This document shows positions 55,661 through 64,000 of a stretch of 64,000 nucleotides of DNA, one piece after another. Position 1 is the first letter of the stretch. Each line of letters starts with the position of its first letter. The notes beneath the pieces are model-generated. The model was given only the letters and a program-made list of their open reading frames with translations. It was not told the origin of the DNA and did no database searches. Source of the stretch: Desulfobotulus alkaliphilus (lineage in GTDB: Bacteria > Desulfobacterota > Desulfobacteria > Desulfobacterales > ASO4-4); contig NZ_VLLC01000016.1 in NCBI RefSeq assembly GCF_007830435.1, forward strand, positions 15,103 to 79,102. Direction: 5' to 3'. A program made the translations under genes and the position numbers.

Positions 55661-56282
55661 TTTTTGCCTTGTTCTCTCTAGCTATTGTGTTGAGGATTTG
55701 AAAAAGGTCGATATTGGTACGATCCCTGACATAATTCCAAGCATTGTCGCCGTAATGATATTCACCTCCAATACCGCTGTAGAGAGTTTCTAGTGTTTGT
55801 TGTATACGCTGAGCTTGCGCTCGGTTTGGGTAATAAAACATCACGCGAATGGGCTTATAGCCTGCATCGGATATAACCTTTATTCTTGTGTGCTCCTTTG
55901 TGATGTGATCACCATCAGTAGTGGCATCTCTCCATTTTATCTCAATTGCATTAATTCCCTCCAGGCAGTCAATTTCAAATGTTTTTGGTCTTAGCCCCTC
56001 AGTATTCAGGATTTTTAATGACCCAGAGCCAGGAAATGTTCGCAGAAAACACACTTTGGTAGCCTCTTCCAAAAATGATCCAGCGTATTTGTACAGGAAA
56101 CGGCCCTTATTCTGGTAACTATCGATCAAGCGCCCCTCTTCATCTGTGACACCAAGGACTTGGTAAACCAAGTAATGTGAATGGTCATCGCTCTCCATTT
56201 CGTTCATCCGTGCATCTATCTTGCCCTTTAGCGTCTTTGCATATTTATCGGCTAAGGCTCTCAGTTCTTCTTCAATAGTCAT
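55650..56282 (-). CDS. Restriction endonuclease, ApaLI-like
   Basis: This 210-residue protein, coupled to the methyltransferase, shows a likely PD-(D/E)xK-type core (FEIDCLEGINAIEIKWRD: Asp, then Glu-x-Lys) followed by GDHITKEHTRIKVI and RVMFYYPNRAQAQRIQ. This pattern recalls the ApaLI family (GTGCAC cutters), a recollection that needs a profile search. ATG 56282 has AAGGG upstream. The frame extends to 56342 through the neighbouring attC site, so the later start is preferred. The endonuclease precedes its methyltransferase, an unusual order for safe establishment. Confidence 0.68.
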   Translation of the reverse strand: MTIEEELRALADKYAKTLKGKIDARMNEMESDDHSHYLVYQVLGVTDEEGRLIDSYQNKGRFLYKYAGSFLEEATKVCFLRTFPGSGSLKILNTEGLRPKTFEIDCLEGINAIEIKWRDATTDGDHITKEHTRIKVISDAGYKPIRVMFYYPNRAQAQRIQQTLETLYSGIGGEYHYGDNAWNYVRDRTNIDLFQILNTIARENKAKNGN

Positions 56283-56324
56283 ATCTACCCTTATATTCAT
56301 GGAACGGCGCGAAGCGAAGCGTCC

Positions 56325-56372
56325 GCCCAACGCCGCCATCACGCGCTTGTCGCGTGCATGGCATTGTTATAT
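56325..56372 (-). other. attC-like integron recombination site (short, ~48 bp)
   Basis: On the minus strand ATATAAC (56372-56366) and GTTGGGC (56331-56325) are the outer core-site boxes. Between them GCCATGCACGCG and CGCGTGATGGC form a hairpin with a 5-base loop. The zinc-ribbon gene's TGA directly abuts the first box and the restriction cassette begins at the second. The layout is that of a gene-cassette boundary. Confidence 0.65.
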
Positions 56373-57014
56373 TCATTCTACGATATCTGGCATTGCCGTT
56401 GAGTCAAAGATGATTTTATGCTGCGAAGGGTTTCTTTCGCACAATAGCATGTGCTCCTTATGGTTCTTAGGGCCAACCATCCGAAGCTTCATTTCGGAAC
56501 CGCACCAAGGGCAATCACAAGTGGTTTTAGTGAGATATGCACCATCCTTTGCACCTGCTTCAAAGTTCATCAACCCAAAGAAGTGAGTAAATTTAAACTT
56601 TTTAAGAATAAACGACAGCATAAGCAACGACATGAATAAACCGAAGCCAAGCATAAAGAAATGAGGCTGATAATCCATTTCTGTGAAATAAGGTAGAAAC
56701 AAACCTACGATACTAGCAATACTCCCCCAGGTTCCCAGCTTTAGAAGTGAAGACCTATTAGCCACCCTACCTTCAGATGACCAAGGTAGGCTGACAAAGT
56801 GTCTTTTTAAGTTCAGTATAGCAGGATTTATGCTATTAGAGTTACTGTAATAGTCGCCAACATGAATGGTGCTGCCAGTGATTTCAGATCCAATGGTATT
56901 GATACTATTGTCCCCAGATGAAATAGAGTTTTTATCTCGCTCCTTGGTATTACCACAAGAAGAGCAAAAATTATGCTCCTGCTCCATTTTATTACCACAC
57001 GCCGAACAGTACAT
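56373..57014 (-). CDS. Double zinc-ribbon membrane protein (cassette gene)
   Basis: The 213-residue protein has an N-terminal zinc ribbon (CSACGNKMEQEHNFCSSCG), then a low-complexity part (DNSINTIGSEITGSTIHVGD) like the spacers of some conflict-system sensors. Two membrane segments follow (about 95-115 and 118-140), then a second CxxC...C zinc site (CDCPWCGSEMKLR, LLCERNPSQH). The function is unknown. GGGAG precedes ATG. Base composition is AT-rich compared with the chromosome on both sides. It lies between two attC-like sites and so is a gene cassette. Confidence 0.75.
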   Translation of the reverse strand: MYCSACGNKMEQEHNFCSSCGNTKERDKNSISSGDNSINTIGSEITGSTIHVGDYYSNSNSINPAILNLKRHFVSLPWSSEGRVANRSSLLKLGTWGSIASIVGLFLPYFTEMDYQPHFFMLGFGLFMSLLMLSFILKKFKFTHFFGLMNFEAGAKDGAYLTKTTCDCPWCGSEMKLRMVGPKNHKEHMLLCERNPSQHKIIFDSTAMPDIVE

Positions 57015-57036
57015 TTCAAATTGTTACTCCCTGTGA

Positions 57037-57163
57037 ATATAACGCCGCGTTAAGGGGTGAGCAACGCGACTACCAACTCACCGCATTGCACTAAAAACCA
57101 ATAAAATCAACGCATAACGAAAATGCCACGCGTTGCGAATCCCTCTTTAACGCTTTGTTAGGT
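57037..57163 (-). other. attC-like integron recombination site (long, ~127 bp)
   Basis: On the minus strand ACCTAAC (57163-57157) opens and GTTATAT (57043-57037) closes the site. Inner arms pair: GCGTTAAAGAGGG with CCCCTTAACGC, and GCAACGCG with CGCGTTGC, around a variable ~60-base centre. The size and bulged arms look like the long attC sites of Vibrio-type sedentary integrons. It begins 10 bases after the upstream cassette gene's stop. Confidence 0.85.
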
Positions 57164-57172
57164 GCGTTCCGA

Positions 57173-57661
57173 TTAATCCAATTTTGGATACTTGTGCAGT
57201 ACCTCAATAGAGCGAATTTGAGTTGGGTCACAAGTATATTCTGACTCTTCGAGCCAGTCTGCACTATGGCTGTTAGGCGCACTTAAAATCGCTTCAGATG
57301 AAACATAAGCACTCAATAAAACACCGCCAGATTCGATAGCATTTAGACCACGAGCAAATTTCTCTGCTACCTGTTTTTTCGGAGTCCAGCAAAAACCGAT
57401 TAAGCCTTGGTCATAAAGGAATTGGCATTCACCACGATAAAGTTGAAGCTCACCCCCCTCATATTTAGGCAATATGAGCTTTAACCACTTGAGTATCAGT
57501 TTATCGTCACTAATATGTCGGCGAATATGCCCACCGTTTACAATCCACAGCATATGCATACTGTAAGCATCAAAGGAAAATTGATCAATATTTTCAACTG
57601 CATATTGTATTGCTGATACCCATACTTTATGCGAAATATCGCAGACATACTCTCCACTCAT
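57173..57661 (-). CDS. Cassette gene, possible ADP-ribosyltransferase-like fold
   Basis: The 162-residue protein has ELQLYRGECQF, then GFCWTPKKQVAEKFARG, then GGVLLSAYVSSEAIL, then WLEESEYTCDP. This order resembles the Arg / Ser-Thr / Glu pattern of R-S-E ADP-ribosyltransferases, but the match is by eye. AAGGAG lies far upstream (about 36 bases), six bases before an in-frame ATC (57691) that would add INYQELASTI. The native start may be that codon, mutated from ATG, or an unusual AUC start. It is the first cassette of the array. Confidence 0.6.
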   Translation of the reverse strand: MSGEYVCDISHKVWVSAIQYAVENIDQFSFDAYSMHMLWIVNGGHIRRHISDDKLILKWLKLILPKYEGGELQLYRGECQFLYDQGLIGFCWTPKKQVAEKFARGLNAIESGGVLLSAYVSSEAILSAPNSHSADWLEESEYTCDPTQIRSIEVLHKYPKLD

Positions 57662-57717
57662 GATAGTGGAGGCTAATTCTTGATAGTTGATACTGAACTC
57701 CTTAATTATCCAAAAGC

Positions 57718-57760
57718 ACCTAACATATTATTGTGCGGTTCCGCATAACCACCATTTTTT
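57718..57760 (-). other. Outer cassette boundary, core-site remnant
   Basis: On the minus strand GTTAGGTGC (from 57724) is a typical R' box / insertion point. It is preceded by a partial hairpin TTATGCGG...CCGCACAATAA. No matching opening box is present, so this is a truncated attC or the former attI side. No integrase gene follows; uvrA begins 280 bases away. Confidence 0.55.
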
Positions 57761-58040
57761 CACAAAGCCCCCGCTAAAACAAGACCACAAAAAAACACTT
57801 TCCTAACCGTATAATCCCGCATGTATCATGCTGGACAGAAAACTATCCATTTCAGTTTTCCAGCCCCTGTAAAAATCCCCCAAAAAAAGCAGTTCCCACA
57901 GCATCTGAAAAACGATTCAATTTTGATAGCCCACCCCACCCACGAAGGCAAGTTTTTTCCTCACCCCTCTACTTCACACCCCACCCAGCCCTTCAGCGCC
58001 ACCCCCTGTAGCTGTCAGGCAGATGCACCATGGAGAAATG

Positions 58041-60866
58041 TCAGTCCGCCATCCCCAGCAGGGGCTTCAGGAAGTGGCCCGTATGGGAGTCCGTCACACA
58101 GGCAAGCTCTTCGGGTGTTCCTGCCGCAAGAATCTGCCCACCGCCACTTCCGCCTTCGGGACCGATATCAATAATATGATCCGCATACTTGATGACATCC
58201 AGATTGTGTTCAATGACGATAATGGTATTTCCGCTTTCAAGGAGCCTGTCCAGAACCGAGAGCAGCCTTGCCACATCCTCAAGGTGCAGGCCCGTGGTGG
58301 GTTCATCCAGAATATAGATGGTTTTTCCCGTTCCCCGCTTGCTCAGCTCCCTTGAAAGCTTGATGCGCTGGGCTTCGCCGCCGGAAAGGGTGGTGGCGGA
58401 CTGGCCGATGCGGACATAACCAAGGCCCACATCGGCAAGGGTTTCCAGTTTGTTGCGGATGGAGGGGATGTTTTCGAAGAACTGAAGGGCCTGATTCACC
58501 GTCATGTCCAGTACTTCTGCAATGGTTTTTCCCTTATAGCGGACCTCAAGGGTTTCTCTGTTGTAACGCTGGCCCTGACAGACATCACAGGCCACATACA
58601 CATCCGGAAGAAAATGCATTTCAATTTTGAGAATGCCGTCCCCTGTGCAGGCTTCACAGCGACCGCCCTTGACGTTAAAGCTGAAGCGTCCGGGTTTATA
58701 TCCCCTTGTTCTGGCTTCCTGGGTCTGGGCAAAGAGTTCCCGTATGTGGGTGAAAAGGCCGGTGTAGGTGCCGGGGTTGGAGCGGGGTGTGCGGCCGATG
58801 GGTGACTGGTCAATGTTGATCACCTTATCCACCAGATCAAGGCCTTCCATGTGCTCATGTTTTCCCACCACGACCCGGGACCGGTAAAAGCGACGGGCCA
58901 GAGCCTTGTACAGGGTTTCCAGCACAAGGGTGGATTTGCCGGAGCCGGATACACCGGTAACACAGGTGAAACAGCCTAAGGGAAAGGCTGCGGTGATATT
59001 CTGAAGATTGTTGGCCGAAGCGCCGACAACCTTGAGAAAGCCACGGGCCTCTCTGCGTACGGTGGGGACGGCGATGCTGCGTTTTCCCGAGAGAAACTGG
59101 CCCGTCAGGGAAGGGCCGCAGCTCATCATGGCCTTCGGGGTTCCGGCAAAGACCACTTCGCCCCCATGGACACCGGCACCGGGGCCCATATCCACCACAA
59201 AGTCTGCCGCACGGATGGTTTCCTCATCGTGCTCCACCACAAGGACACTGTTGCCCAGATCCCGCATCTGAATGAGGGTGGCAAGGAGCTTCAGGTTGTC
59301 CCGCTGGTGCAGGCCGATGCTGGGCTCATCCAGCACATAAAGAACCCCCGTCAGTTTGGAACCCACCTGGGTGGCAAGGCGGATGCGCTGGCTTTCACCG
59401 CCGGAAAGGGTTGTGGCTGTCCGGCTCAGGGTGAGATATCCCAAGCCCACATTGGTGAGAAAGCCCAGCCTGTCGGCAATTTCTTTCAGGATGGGTGTGG
59501 CAATCTGACTTCTGCTGCCCCCCAGATGGATGCTGCGGTTAAAGATCAGGGCATCATCCACGGAAAGAGCCGTAAATTCGGCGATGGTTTTCCCTGATAC
59601 CCGCACGGAACGGCTGAAGGGATTGAGCCTTGTACCATGGCAGGCGGGGCAGGGCTGGAAGGTCATGTACTGTTGTATTTCTTCGCGCATCTGGGGAGAG
59701 TCGGTTTCCATGTAGCGGCGCTGAAGGTTGGGGATAATGCCTTCCACGTTTTTTTTGTAGGCGGTTTTCCTTCCGTTTTTATCATAATGAAAGGGAAGCT
59801 GTACCTTGCCTGTGCCGTGGAGGATGGCTTTCTGGCAGGCTTCGGGCAGCTTTTCAAAGGGCGTATAGATATCCGTTCCAAAATGGGCCGTGAGGGATTC
59901 GAGAAATTCGGAAAAAAAGACGGAGTTTCTTCCGGCCCATGGCAGCACGGCACCTTCCCTGAGGGAGAGGGAAGGATCTGGAACAATCAGTTCCGTATCA
60001 AAGGCCGTGGTGTTGCCAAGGCCGTCACAGGTGCTGCATGCGCCCTGGGGAGAGTTGAAGGAAAAGCTTGCCGGTGTCAGCTCGGAAAAACTGATGCCAC
60101 AGTGGAGGCAGGCGGCTTTTTCGCTGAAGAGCATTTCTTCTTCTGTATCCATGAGAAAAACGGATACCACACCGTTTCCTTCCTTCATTCCCAGCTCAAT
60201 GGCATCCGCAAGCCTTGTTTCAATACCTTCTTTAATAATGAGCCGGTCGATGACCACGGCAATGGTGTGTTTTTTGGTTTTGGCCAGTGCAGGCAGCTCT
60301 TCGAGTTCATGGATTTCTCCATTGATGCGTACCCTTGCAAAACCGTCTTTTTTCAGTCTGGAAAAAAGTTTTTCGTGGGTGCCCTTCTGCTGGGTGATCA
60401 GGGGGGCGAGGATGAGAATGCGGCTGGCATCGGGCAATTCTGCCAGTTTTGCCATGATCTGATCAAGGCTCTGGGCAGAAATGGGCTCATCACATTCAGG
60501 GCAGTGGGGGGTTCCCACCCGTGCATAGAGCAGCCTGAGGTAATCATAGATTTCCGTAACCGTACCCACGGTGGATCTGGGGTTATGGCTGGCGGTTTTC
60601 TGTTCGATGGCAATGGCCGGGGACAGCCCTTCTATGGTGTCCACATCGGGCTTGTCCATGCGGCCAAGAAATTGTCTGGCATAGGTGGAAAGGGATTCCA
60701 CATAGCGGCGCTGGCCTTCGGCATACAGCGTGTCAAAGGCCAGAGTGGATTTTCCTGATCCGGAAAGTCCTGTGATGACAACAAGTTTATTTCTGGGGAG
60801 ATCCACATCAATATTCTTGAGGTTGTGCTGACGGGCACCCCGGATGCGGATGTGATCCATTTTCAT
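58041..60866 (-). CDS. uvrA: Excinuclease ABC subunit A
   Basis: This protein of about 941 residues is the damage-recognition ATPase of nucleotide excision repair. It has two ABC modules with Walker A motifs (GLSGSGKST near 30 and GVSGSGKST in the second half) and signatures LSGGESQRI and LSGGEAQRI. It also has zinc modules (CLHCGISF...[14 protein letters not shown]...CDVCQG). Several ATGs are clustered at the start. 60866 or 60860 fits the family N-terminus [17 protein letters not shown], though the ribosome site is weak. It has full length and is intact. Confidence 0.97.
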   Translation of the reverse strand: MKMDHIRIRGARQHNLKNIDVDLPRNKLVVITGLSGSGKSTLAFDTLYAEGQRRYVESLSTYARQFLGRMDKPDVDTIEGLSPAIAIEQKTASHNPRSTVGTVTEIYDYLRLLYARVGTPHCPECDEPISAQSLDQIMAKLAELPDASRILILAPLITQQKGTHEKLFSRLKKDGFARVRINGEIHELEELPALAKTKKHTIAVVIDRLIIKEGIETRLADAIELGMKEGNGVVSVFLMDTEEEMLFSEKAACLHCGISFSELTPASFSFNSPQGACSTCDGLGNTTAFDTELIVPDPSLSLREGAVLPWAGRNSVFFSEFLESLTAHFGTDIYTPFEKLPEACQKAILHGTGKVQLPFHYDKNGRKTAYKKNVEGIIPNLQRRYMETDSPQMREEIQQYMTFQPCPACHGTRLNPFSRSVRVSGKTIAEFTALSVDDALIFNRSIHLGGSRSQIATPILKEIADRLGFLTNVGLGYLTLSRTATTLSGGESQRIRLATQVGSKLTGVLYVLDEPSIGLHQRDNLKLLATLIQMRDLGNSVLVVEHDEETIRAADFVVDMGPGAGVHGGEVVFAGTPKAMMSCGPSLTGQFLSGKRSIAVPTVRREARGFLKVVGASANNLQNITAAFPLGCFTCVTGVSGSGKSTLVLETLYKALARRFYRSRVVVGKHEHMEGLDLVDKVINIDQSPIGRTPRSNPGTYTGLFTHIRELFAQTQEARTRGYKPGRFSFNVKGGRCEACTGDGILKIEMHFLPDVYVACDVCQGQRYNRETLEVRYKGKTIAEVLDMTVNQALQFFENIPSIRNKLETLADVGLGYVRIGQSATTLSGGEAQRIKLSRELSKRGTGKTIYILDEPTTGLHLEDVARLLSVLDRLLESGNTIIVIEHNLDVIKYADHIIDIGPEGGSGGGQILAAGTPEELACVTDSHTGHFLKPLLGMAD

Positions 60867-60960
60867 TTTAAGGACGGTCTTTCTGGGAAAAGCGGTTTGC
60901 TGCAGGCATAGCACTTGAGTTCATAAAATCTTCATAAATTATGTACGCAAAGAAGAAACA

Positions 60961-61965
60961 TCAAGGGGAAGTCTTCATGGTATTTTCTGCATGGAGCGCA
61001 GCCATGCGGATGGCGGCCAGAAGGCTTCTGTGATCGGCAAGGCCTCTGCCTGCCAGCTCATAGGCGGTTCCGTGATCCACGGATGTTCTTATGATGGGCA
61101 GCCCCAGTGTTGTGTTCACGCCGTCTTCAAAGTGGCGCATTTTAAAGGGAATCAGTCCCTGATCATGGTACATGGCCACCACCGCATCAAAGCGGCCCTG
61201 ATCCGCATGGTAAAAAAGGGTGTCCGGCGGAAAAGGCCCCTTTGCATCAATGCCCTCGCTGCGGGCCTGTTCCAGGGCAGGTTGCAGAATGCGTTCTTCT
61301 TCATCTCCGAACATGCCGGATTCTCCCGCATGGGGGTTGAGACCTGCCACGGCAATGGTGGGGGCCGGAATCCCGAAACGTTCCACCAGCGCCTTATGGG
61401 TGACCTGCAGGGTGGTGCGGATTTTTTCCGTGCTGATCAAATCCGCCACATTGCGCAGGGCCGTGTGGATGGTGACAAGGCTGACCCGGATGCGGTCTCC
61501 CGCCAGCATCATGATATAGTTTTTTGTTCCGGTGCGTTCCGCCAGAAGCTCGGTATGGCCGTTGTAATGATACCCCGAGAGATTCATGGCATACTTGTTG
61601 ATGGGGCCTGTGACCAGAGCGGCAACGTCACCTGCCATGGCCATGTCAATTCCCCTGAGAATGTAATGCACCATGGCCTTTCCCGTTTCCGTATCCGGCC
61701 TTCCCCAGGAGGGGGGGGCTGAAAGCCTGCTCAGGGGCAGCAGATTCAGGGTACCCGGCTGAAAGCGTCCGTCTCCGGTATTTTGGATTTCCCGGATATG
61801 CAGGTGATGACCCGTTACGGCCATGGCCGATTCCAGAATGCTGACATCACCGATAACAAGGGGCTGGCAGATACTGTATATGGAAGGATCGGAAAGGGCC
61901 TTGACGGTGATTTCAGGTCCGATTCCCACAGGATCTCCCATGGTGATGGCAACAATGGGTTTCAT
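60961..61965 (-). CDS. pdxA: 4-hydroxythreonine-4-phosphate dehydrogenase
   Basis: This 334-residue metal-dependent NAD enzyme of vitamin B6 synthesis has the N-terminal signature MKPIVAITMGDPVGIGPE. The metal histidines lie in YNGHTELLA, MYHDQGLIPFK and TSVDHGTAYELAGRG, and the substrate region TGPINKYAMN is present. ATG 61965 has AGGAG eight bases upstream; ATG 61971 is too close. It lies between uvrA and the PFL gene on the same strand. Confidence 0.95.
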   Translation of the reverse strand: MKPIVAITMGDPVGIGPEITVKALSDPSIYSICQPLVIGDVSILESAMAVTGHHLHIREIQNTGDGRFQPGTLNLLPLSRLSAPPSWGRPDTETGKAMVHYILRGIDMAMAGDVAALVTGPINKYAMNLSGYHYNGHTELLAERTGTKNYIMMLAGDRIRVSLVTIHTALRNVADLISTEKIRTTLQVTHKALVERFGIPAPTIAVAGLNPHAGESGMFGDEEERILQPALEQARSEGIDAKGPFPPDTLFYHADQGRFDAVVAMYHDQGLIPFKMRHFEDGVNTTLGLPIIRTSVDHGTAYELAGRGLADHRSLLAAIRMAALHAENTMKTSP

Positions 61966-62045
61966 AGTCATTTCTCCTGAATCCCTGCCCCTGCTGTATG
62001 TCACAGGGGGCAGGGAAATTTTTCAGTGGTGGATGCGCTGGTTTC

Positions 62046-63419
62046 TCAGTTTTTCAGAGAATGGATGGGGGCGGGAATGCGTCCGCCCTTGGTGACAAAG
62101 CTGCCCTGTGCCGTGGCATTGGGAACATGGATGATGTTGGCAAAGCCCAGAAGACCGCCGAAGTGGGCCATGTCTCCGGCTTTTTTACCGGGTACGGGGA
62201 TCAGCCTGCAGGCTGTGGTTTTGGCGTTGATCATGCCGATGGCCATTTCATCGGCGATGATTCCTGCAAGGGTTTCCACGCTGGTGTTGCCGGGGATGGC
62301 CACCATGTCAAGGCCCACGGAGCATACGGCGGTCATGGCTTCCAGTTTTTCTATGGTAAGGAATCCTTTGCTGACGGCTTCGGCAATGTTGAGGTCTTCG
62401 CTTACAGGAATAAAGGCACCTGAAAGTCCGCCAACGTGGGAGCTTGCAAAGGCACCGCCCTTTTTGACCGCATCGTTGAGCATGGCAAGGGCCGCCGTGG
62501 AGCCGGGTGAGCCGATGCTGATGAGGCCAAGGCTCTGGAAAATTTCTCCCACACTGTCTCCCACGGTGGGGGTGGGTGCCAGGGAAAGATCCACCACGCC
62601 AAAGGGAATGCCCAGCTCTCCGGCCACTTCCCTGCCGATGAGTTCTCCGATGCGGGTGACCTTGGCTGCGGTGCGCTTGATGCGTTCGGCAATGTCGCCA
62701 AGGTCCATGTTGGGATCTGCTTCCAGGGCACGGTCTATGGCATTTTTCACCACGCCGGGACCGGATACGCCCACATTGATGACGGCATCCGCCTCGCCTA
62801 TGCCCAGATAGGCACCGGCCATAAAGGGAATGTCCTGGGGAATATTGGCAAAAACGCAGAGTTTGGCACAGGCAAGGCCGTCTTTGTCTGCGGTAAGGGC
62901 TGCGGCTTCCTTAATGGCGTGGCTCATGCGGAGAACGGCATCCATATTGATGCCTTCCCGTGTGCTGGCCACATTGACCGAGGCGCAGACCCTTTCGGTT
63001 TCCGCAAGGGCCTGGGGCAGGGCGGCAATGAGGGCATCATCCCCTCTGGCAATGCCCTTTTCCACAAGGGCCGTAAAACCGCCCACAAAATCCACATTGA
63101 CCCTGCGGGCAACGCGGTCCAGGGTATGGGCGACGGCCACCATGCCTTTGGGGCCGAAGGGGGCGGCGATGGTGGCAATGGGGCTGACGCTGATGCGTTT
63201 GTTGACCACCTGAATGCCGTATTTTTCTCCGATGCGGTTGCACAGGGGGACGAGGCCATCGGCAAGGCCGCCGATCTTTTTTTCTATGTTGGCGCAGAGT
63301 CTGTCAATGTCATCGCTGACACAGTCAAAGAGGTTCACCCCTAAGGTGACGGTGCGGACATCGAGATGCTCGTTGTTGAGCATGCCGAGTATGGTAAGGA
63401 TTTCCCTGTCGTGGATCAT
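62046..63419 (-). CDS. PFL family protein (UPF0210 / DUF711)
   Basis: This 457-residue protein begins MIHDREILTILGMLNNEHLD and has glycine-rich blocks (PFMAGAYLGIGEADAVINVG, then SSHVGGLSGAFIPVSED). It resembles the pyruvate-formate-lyase fold but lacks the radical glycine motif, as is typical of UPF0210. The function is not known. CCGGAG precedes ATG 63419. The upstream neighbour is an ACT-domain protein. UPF0210 is commonly paired with a small ACT protein, so they probably work together. Confidence 0.9.
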   Translation of the reverse strand: MIHDREILTILGMLNNEHLDVRTVTLGVNLFDCVSDDIDRLCANIEKKIGGLADGLVPLCNRIGEKYGIQVVNKRISVSPIATIAAPFGPKGMVAVAHTLDRVARRVNVDFVGGFTALVEKGIARGDDALIAALPQALAETERVCASVNVASTREGINMDAVLRMSHAIKEAAALTADKDGLACAKLCVFANIPQDIPFMAGAYLGIGEADAVINVGVSGPGVVKNAIDRALEADPNMDLGDIAERIKRTAAKVTRIGELIGREVAGELGIPFGVVDLSLAPTPTVGDSVGEIFQSLGLISIGSPGSTAALAMLNDAVKKGGAFASSHVGGLSGAFIPVSEDLNIAEAVSKGFLTIEKLEAMTAVCSVGLDMVAIPGNTSVETLAGIIADEMAIGMINAKTTACRLIPVPGKKAGDMAHFGGLLGFANIIHVPNATAQGSFVTKGGRIPAPIHSLKN

Positions 63420-63531
63420 GGATTGGCTCCGGGTTAAAATGATTTTCTGAAATGTAAATAGTTTTCTCACCCCGGCCGAGGGCAGGGGTGAGGAATTTGT
63501 TTTCCGGGAACATGCCGTATGGAAAAGCCGC

Positions 63532-64000
63532 CTACATTCTGGTGATGGACTCAAAGATGTTGCGGTGCTGGATATTGATCACAAGGCTGAGTTCTGCGGC
63601 CCTTGTTCTCAGATCGCCGGAAAGGGCTGATGTATCGGCGGATACGGGCACATCCACCTCGTAAATCATGAGGTTGCGGGAAGGATCGTCGCCGCCCTCG
63701 AACATGGCACGGAGATTGGTTACATTGACCTTGTGTCTGGCAAGAATGGCTGTGATTTCTGCCACAAGGCCCTTGCGGTCCGGACCAAAGCAGGTGATGA
63801 CAAAGGGTTCTGAGGGAACAGGGCTGGCTGTATCCGGTTCGTCTATGGGTTTGACCAGCACATCCATGCCCTGGGGGGCAAGGGTCTGGCGGAGTTTTGC
63901 CTGCAGATCCTCTATGGAAATATCTTTGGTGAGGGTTGCGATGAAAAGGCCTGCAAACTGGGTTTCCAGCAGGGTCTGGCTGACCTGATCCAGATTGCCG
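63532..64000 (-). CDS. ACT-domain protein, GcvR-like (N-terminus beyond the window)
   Basis: The reading frame enters at the right edge and codes for at least 155 residues. First comes the end of one ACT domain (LETQFAGLFIATLTKDISIE), then a linker (VLVKPIDEPDTAS), then a full second ACT domain (PFVITCFGPDRKGLVAEITA, then NVTNLRAMFEGG). Two tandem ACT domains fit the GcvR type of amino-acid-sensing regulator. An internal ATG at 63867 is not the start. It is followed by the PFL gene. Confidence 0.85.
   Translation of the reverse strand, partial: GNLDQVSQTLLETQFAGLFIATLTKDISIEDLQAKLRQTLAPQGMDVLVKPIDEPDTASPVPSEPFVITCFGPDRKGLVAEITAILARHKVNVTNLRAMFEGGDDPSRNLMIYEVDVPVSADTSALSGDLRTRAAELSLVINIQHRNIFESITRM

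Noticed and set aside
59637-60758. 373-codon open frame antisense to uvrA
   Set aside because: uvrA is complete and unmistakable on the other strand; the antisense frame has no recognisable domain.

Overview
The window reads as chromosome of a strictly anaerobic, probably sulfate-reducing bacterium of the Desulfobacterota (Desulfobacteraceae-like). This rests on the dissimilatory-type ATP sulfurylase (sat), the siroheme-dependent heme branch of sulfate reducers (ahbC, hemB, ahbD), a UGA-encoded selenocysteine in selD, and many genes whose protein sequences look deltaproteobacterial. No rRNA, tRNA, CRISPR array or complete IS element was recognised. The genus is inference only.

Layout. 0.1-9.3 kb: pepN, an Eis-like acetyltransferase, sat and acnB, then two envelope proteins (DUF3015, DUF4105). 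11.3-14 kb: a gamma carbonic anhydrase and a tight GAF / kinase-like / universal-stress-protein operon. 14.3-17.7 kb: the heme operon ahbC-hemB-ahbD. 18-22.5 kb: BCCT transporter, cNMP-CBS-DUF294 protein and DEDD exonuclease. 22.5-30.9 kb: antiporter fused to a PTS EIIA domain, LysE exporter, PagL-like barrel, YitT, diguanylate cyclase and cardiolipin synthase. 31.2-43.9 kb: housekeeping genes rsmG, ileS-lspA, holA, pyk, eno, pyrG and a cold-shock gene. 44-51 kb: small unknown proteins, a possible small-ORF or structured-RNA locus, padR-chrA, and the cupin, comF, nitrilase and pgeF genes interleaved with copies of a ~225-bp mobile repeat. 51.1-54.4 kb: selD and the split F0 operon atpZ-atpI-atpB-atpE. 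54.4-57.7 kb: a lower-GC island. 58-64 kb: uvrA, pdxA, a PFL (UPF0210) protein and the start of an ACT-domain protein.

The most notable content is accessory. (1) The 54.4-57.7 kb island looks like an integron cassette array without an integrase in view. Two attC-like sites (one about 127 bp, one about 48 bp) and an outer core-site remnant separate a possible ADP-ribosyltransferase-like protein, a double zinc-ribbon membrane protein and a Type II restriction-modification pair. (2) A MITE-like family of about 225 bp has four copies, two with perfect 8-bp target duplications. One copy has duplicated the comF start codon, and another abuts a perfect FNR-type site ahead of a cupin gene. (3) A second repeat family is a nested palindrome of up to about 330 bp, with deleted derivatives that keep the hairpin. 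(4) selD is a selenoprotein gene, with its in-frame UGA followed by a SECIS-like hairpin. (5) A promoter-to-terminator unit at 45.46-45.78 kb encodes either a very basic 38-residue peptide or a structured RNA closed by an 11-bp long-range stem.
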